A stretch of DNA of 16,890 bases from contig JAEUQE010000203.1 in the NCBI GenBank assembly GCA_016789785.1, forward strand, positions 1 to 16,890, read 5' to 3'. Position 1 is the stretch's first letter; every line of letters begins with the position of its first letter. The stretch comes from Bryobacterales bacterium (GTDB taxonomy: Bacteria > Acidobacteriota > Terriglobia > Bryobacterales > Bryobacteraceae). The notes under the pieces were generated by a model. That model was not told the origin of the DNA and did not search any database. It worked only from the letters and a program-made list of their open reading frames with translations. The position numbers and the translations under genes are program-made. Shown piece after piece: positions 14,748-16,890 of the stretch.

Positions 14748-14834
14748 TCCAGTATTCCTCCGGTAAGCAAATGCACGGGTACCGGTCCCGCCGGAAGAGT
14801 CAGACACACCTCTCCCTGCGCTAAACTCGGCTGC

Positions 14835-16890
14835 ATGACGTTGCGCCGGGTGACTCTCGTTTTCCTGCTTGCCGCAGGCCTCGTTCAAGCGGCTACATTG
14901 CCGAATCCTGAACAGTTTGCAGGCTTTCGTATGGGTGCGGACCGAAAGCTCCTGCGTTGGGAGAAGATCGTGGAATACATGCGGCTGGCCGCTGCTGCCT
15001 CACCCCGCATCAAGACCGAAGAACTCGGCAAGACGTCCAATGGCCACCCCTATTTGTCGGTGACGATCAGTGCGCCAAAAACGATTGCGGACCTCGACAG
15101 CTACCGCGCCACGCAGCGGCGTCTCACATATTCGGCCAGCCTCCCTCCCGCGGAAGCGGAGAAGTTGATGGCAACCCACAAGGCCATCCTCCTGATTACC
15201 TGCAATATTCATGCCACCGAAATCGGCTCCAGCCAGATGGTCCTCGAACTCGTGCATCGGCTGGCAACGGAGGACTCCCCGTTCGTCCGGAACGTGCTCG
15301 ACAACGTGATCTTCGTCCTGGTCCCGTCGGCCAATCCGGATGGCCAGATCCTGGTGACGGACTGGTACAACCAGAACCTGGGCACTCCCTATGAATTCAG
15401 CGCGATGCCCTGGCTCTATCACAAGTACACGGGGCACGACAACAATCGCGATGCCTTCATGAACACTCAAGTGGAGAGCCGGATCCTGAACAAGCTCACC
15501 TACAAGGACTGGCTGCCTCACGTGTTTCTGGACGAACATCAGATGGGCAACACCGGACCGCGTATCTTCGTGCCGCCATTCAAGAATCCGGTCAATCCCA
15601 ACGTCGATCCCGTCATCTGGCAACTGAACGGTCTGTTCGGCTACGCCATGGGCAACGCGCTCCACGAGAAGGGCTACACCGGCATCATCAACGACGTGAT
15701 GTATACAAGCTGGTGGCAGGGCGGCTTCGTCATGCAGGCCTGGTGGCACAACATGGTTGGCCTGCTGACGGAAGTCGCGAGCGTCGCGGTAGCCACACCA
15801 GTAGAGCAGCAGCGTGCCCGTTCTGGCGAATCGGCCACCGGCCCCGAGCCTTCCCTGGAACAAGTCCGCACCCGCGATCCGCGGCAGCCTTTGCCCGCGC
15901 CGCGCGACACCATCTCTCGCAATACGTATCCCCGCCCATGGCTCGGAGGCAAGTGGACGCTTCGCGATATTGTCGATTACGAGCTCGCCGCCACCTTTGG
16001 CCTGCTGGAGGCCGTTGCGAATCAACGCTCCATGTTGATCCGCAGCATCTATCAGCTCAATCGCAAGCAGATCGACCTTGGGGCGAAGGAGGCGCCTTAC
16101 GCGTGGGTGATTCCATCTGCCCAGCATGACGCTCCGTCGGCGGTACGTCTTGTGCAGATCCTGGAGGAACAGGGCGTGGAGATTCATCGTGCCACCGATG
16201 ATTTCCAGGCGGCGGGAAAGAGCTATCCCGCAGGCAGCTATGTGGTGCTCATGTCTCAGCCCTATCGTGCGTTCGCCAAGGATCTGCTGGAGAAGCAGAC
16301 CTATCCGGTGCAACGTGGCGCTGGCGGTACGATTGAGCGCCCTTACGATGTCACCGGATGGACCTTGCCGATGCAGATGGGTGTGGATGCCGTCGAAGTG
16401 GCATCGCGATTTGACGCGAAACTGGTACGCGCGACAGAGCTTCCGGTCCAGGCAGGCAAGTTCGCCGATTCCGCAAATGCGGTCGCGTGGGAGATCTCGC
16501 ACAATACGAACAACGCGTCGATTGTGATGAACCGTCTGGCGAAGTCGGGTGCGGTTGTCGCGCTGCAGGCCGATGGTGGAATCATCGCGCGTGGGGCAGG
16601 GAACTTGCGGCAGCAACTGCAGGAGTTCTCTCGCACGCTTGGGGTCGATGTGAAAGGGCTTCCTTCGCTCCCCGCGAACGCGCGCCGTGTGAAAGCGCCG
16701 CGCACCGCGCTTTACCAGCCATGGCTTGCGAACATGGACGAAGGCTGGACACGCTGGCTGCTCGAACAGTACGAGTTTCCCTACACGACGATTCGCAACA
16801 AGGACATTCAGAGCGGTGGACTGCGCGACAGGTTCGACGTGATCCTGTTCGCGGATCAACCGAAAGATTCGATTGTCAATGGCGCTACCA
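14835..16890 (+). CDS. Exported M14-family zinc metallopeptidase, 3' end outside window
   Basis: The frame starts at ATG 14835 and is open to the right edge: 685 residues are visible without a stop. An N-terminal signal (TLRRVTLVFLLAAGLVQA, cleavage near residue 20) indicates export. The peptidase M14 (carboxypeptidase A-like) zinc site is complete: H126-x-x-E129 in NIHATE and H235 in LDEHQMG. N204-R205 in the HDNNRD segment would bind the substrate carboxylate, and E313 in LLTEVAS matches the catalytic glutamate. A long C-terminal extension of unknown role follows (about residue 330 on), resembling the exported Acidobacteriota/Bacteroidota M14 proteins that carry an added glutamine-amidotransferase-like region. 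It would trim peptides outside the cytoplasm. No Shine-Dalgarno is visible before the ATG. A long antisense frame covers most of it but is a GC-rich shadow. Confidence 0.9.
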   Translation, partial: MTLRRVTLVFLLAAGLVQAATLPNPEQFAGFRMGADRKLLRWEKIVEYMRLAAAASPRIKTEELGKTSNGHPYLSVTISAPKTIADLDSYRATQRRLTYSASLPPAEAEKLMATHKAILLITCNIHATEIGSSQMVLELVHRLATEDSPFVRNVLDNVIFVLVPSANPDGQILVTDWYNQNLGTPYEFSAMPWLYHKYTGHDNNRDAFMNTQVESRILNKLTYKDWLPHVFLDEHQMGNTGPRIFVPPFKNPVNPNVDPVIWQLNGLFGYAMGNALHEKGYTGIINDVMYTSWWQGGFVMQAWWHNMVGLLTEVASVAVATPVEQQRARSGESATGPEPSLEQVRTRDPRQPLPAPRDTISRNTYPRPWLGGKWTLRDIVDYELAATFGLLEAVANQRSMLIRSIYQLNRKQIDLGAKEAPYAWVIPSAQHDAPSAVRLVQILEEQGVEIHRATDDFQAAGKSYPAGSYVVLMSQPYRAFAKDLLEKQTYPVQRGAGGTIERPYDVTGWTLPMQMGVDAVEVASRFDAKLVRATELPVQAGKFADSANAVAWEISHNTNNASIVMNRLAKSGAVVALQADGGIIARGAGNLRQQLQEFSRTLGVDVKGLPSLPANARRVKAPRTALYQPWLANMDEGWTRWLLEQYEFPYTTIRNKDIQSGGLRDRFDVILFADQPKDSIVNGAT

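Larger units (their letters stand above)
14555..14834. promoter_or_regulatory. Divergent intergenic region between hppA and the M14 peptidase
   Basis: This 280-base region has no convincing gene. On the hppA side it holds the Shine-Dalgarno (14562-14568) and an 8-bp perfect hairpin (arms 14604-14611 and 14623-14630, 11-base loop) in what would be the hppA leader. In the middle are three TACGAT hexamers at 14711, 14725 and 14740, the outer two within identical TTACGATAC 9-mers, with an ATGATCAT palindrome at 14729-14736 between the last two. These may be promoter -10-like elements or a regulator site. No clear -35 or Shine-Dalgarno is visible for the peptidase. Confidence 0.5.

Noticed and set aside
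14775..14791. A near-palindrome around GGTACCGGTCCC
   Set aside because: The arms only pair over four bases with an offset centre; short GC-rich partial palindromes like this are common by chance here.
15000..16859. A 619-residue antisense frame over the M14 peptidase
   Set aside because: The plus-strand frame has a signal peptide and the complete M14 zinc and catalytic residues; the antisense product is rich in Arg, His and Ala and has no recognisable domain, as expected for a GC-rich shadow.

Overview
The window looks like a piece of an Acidobacteriota chromosome, probably from the Solibacter/Bryobacter side (inference from gene content and GC-rich sequence; no rRNA or other marker is present to prove it). 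Supporting hints are an S-layer-homology protein with a cysteine pair in each repeat, a Tat-exported gluconate-2-dehydrogenase-subunit-3-like protein, an exported amidohydrolase, a large exported M14 peptidase and many genes without a clear Shine-Dalgarno sequence.

Layout. (1) Positions 1-5423 hold six plus-strand genes: the end of an SLH-repeat protein, a galactose-mutarotase-like protein, the small Tat protein, folC (TTG start), a PlsC-type acyltransferase and an exported amidohydrolase. folC and plsC are separated by 6 bases and are probably co-transcribed. (2) Positions 5424-7756 form a small accessory island of visibly lower GC. It has a possible 23-residue membrane peptide, a 71-residue helix-turn-helix protein, a D12-class DNA adenine methyltransferase overlapping it by ATGA, and, convergent with the methyltransferase and overlapping its end by 62 bp, a NotI-family restriction endonuclease. 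Together these make an apparently complete Type II restriction-modification system with its own candidate regulator, placed directly downstream of a tRNA-Arg(TCG) gene. (3) Positions 7757-12248, minus strand, hold the tRNA with a near-consensus promoter and encoded CCA, and a two-gene RND efflux operon (lipoprotein adaptor followed directly by the inner-membrane pump). (4) Positions 12291-14554, minus strand, hold hppA, a K+-independent type H+-pumping pyrophosphatase with a strong Shine-Dalgarno, a hairpin-containing leader and a textbook terminator. (5) A divergent intergenic region with three TACGAT repeats separates hppA from an exported M14 metallopeptidase that runs off the right edge.

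The most interesting unit is the island: a NotI-like nuclease (four-cysteine metal site and E-x-Q catalytic signature visible) is paired with an adenine rather than a cytosine methyltransferase, an HTH protein is translationally coupled to the methyltransferase with an inverted repeat over its putative -10 box, and the nuclease gene starts 55 bases after a strong tRNA transcription unit with no visible terminator between.
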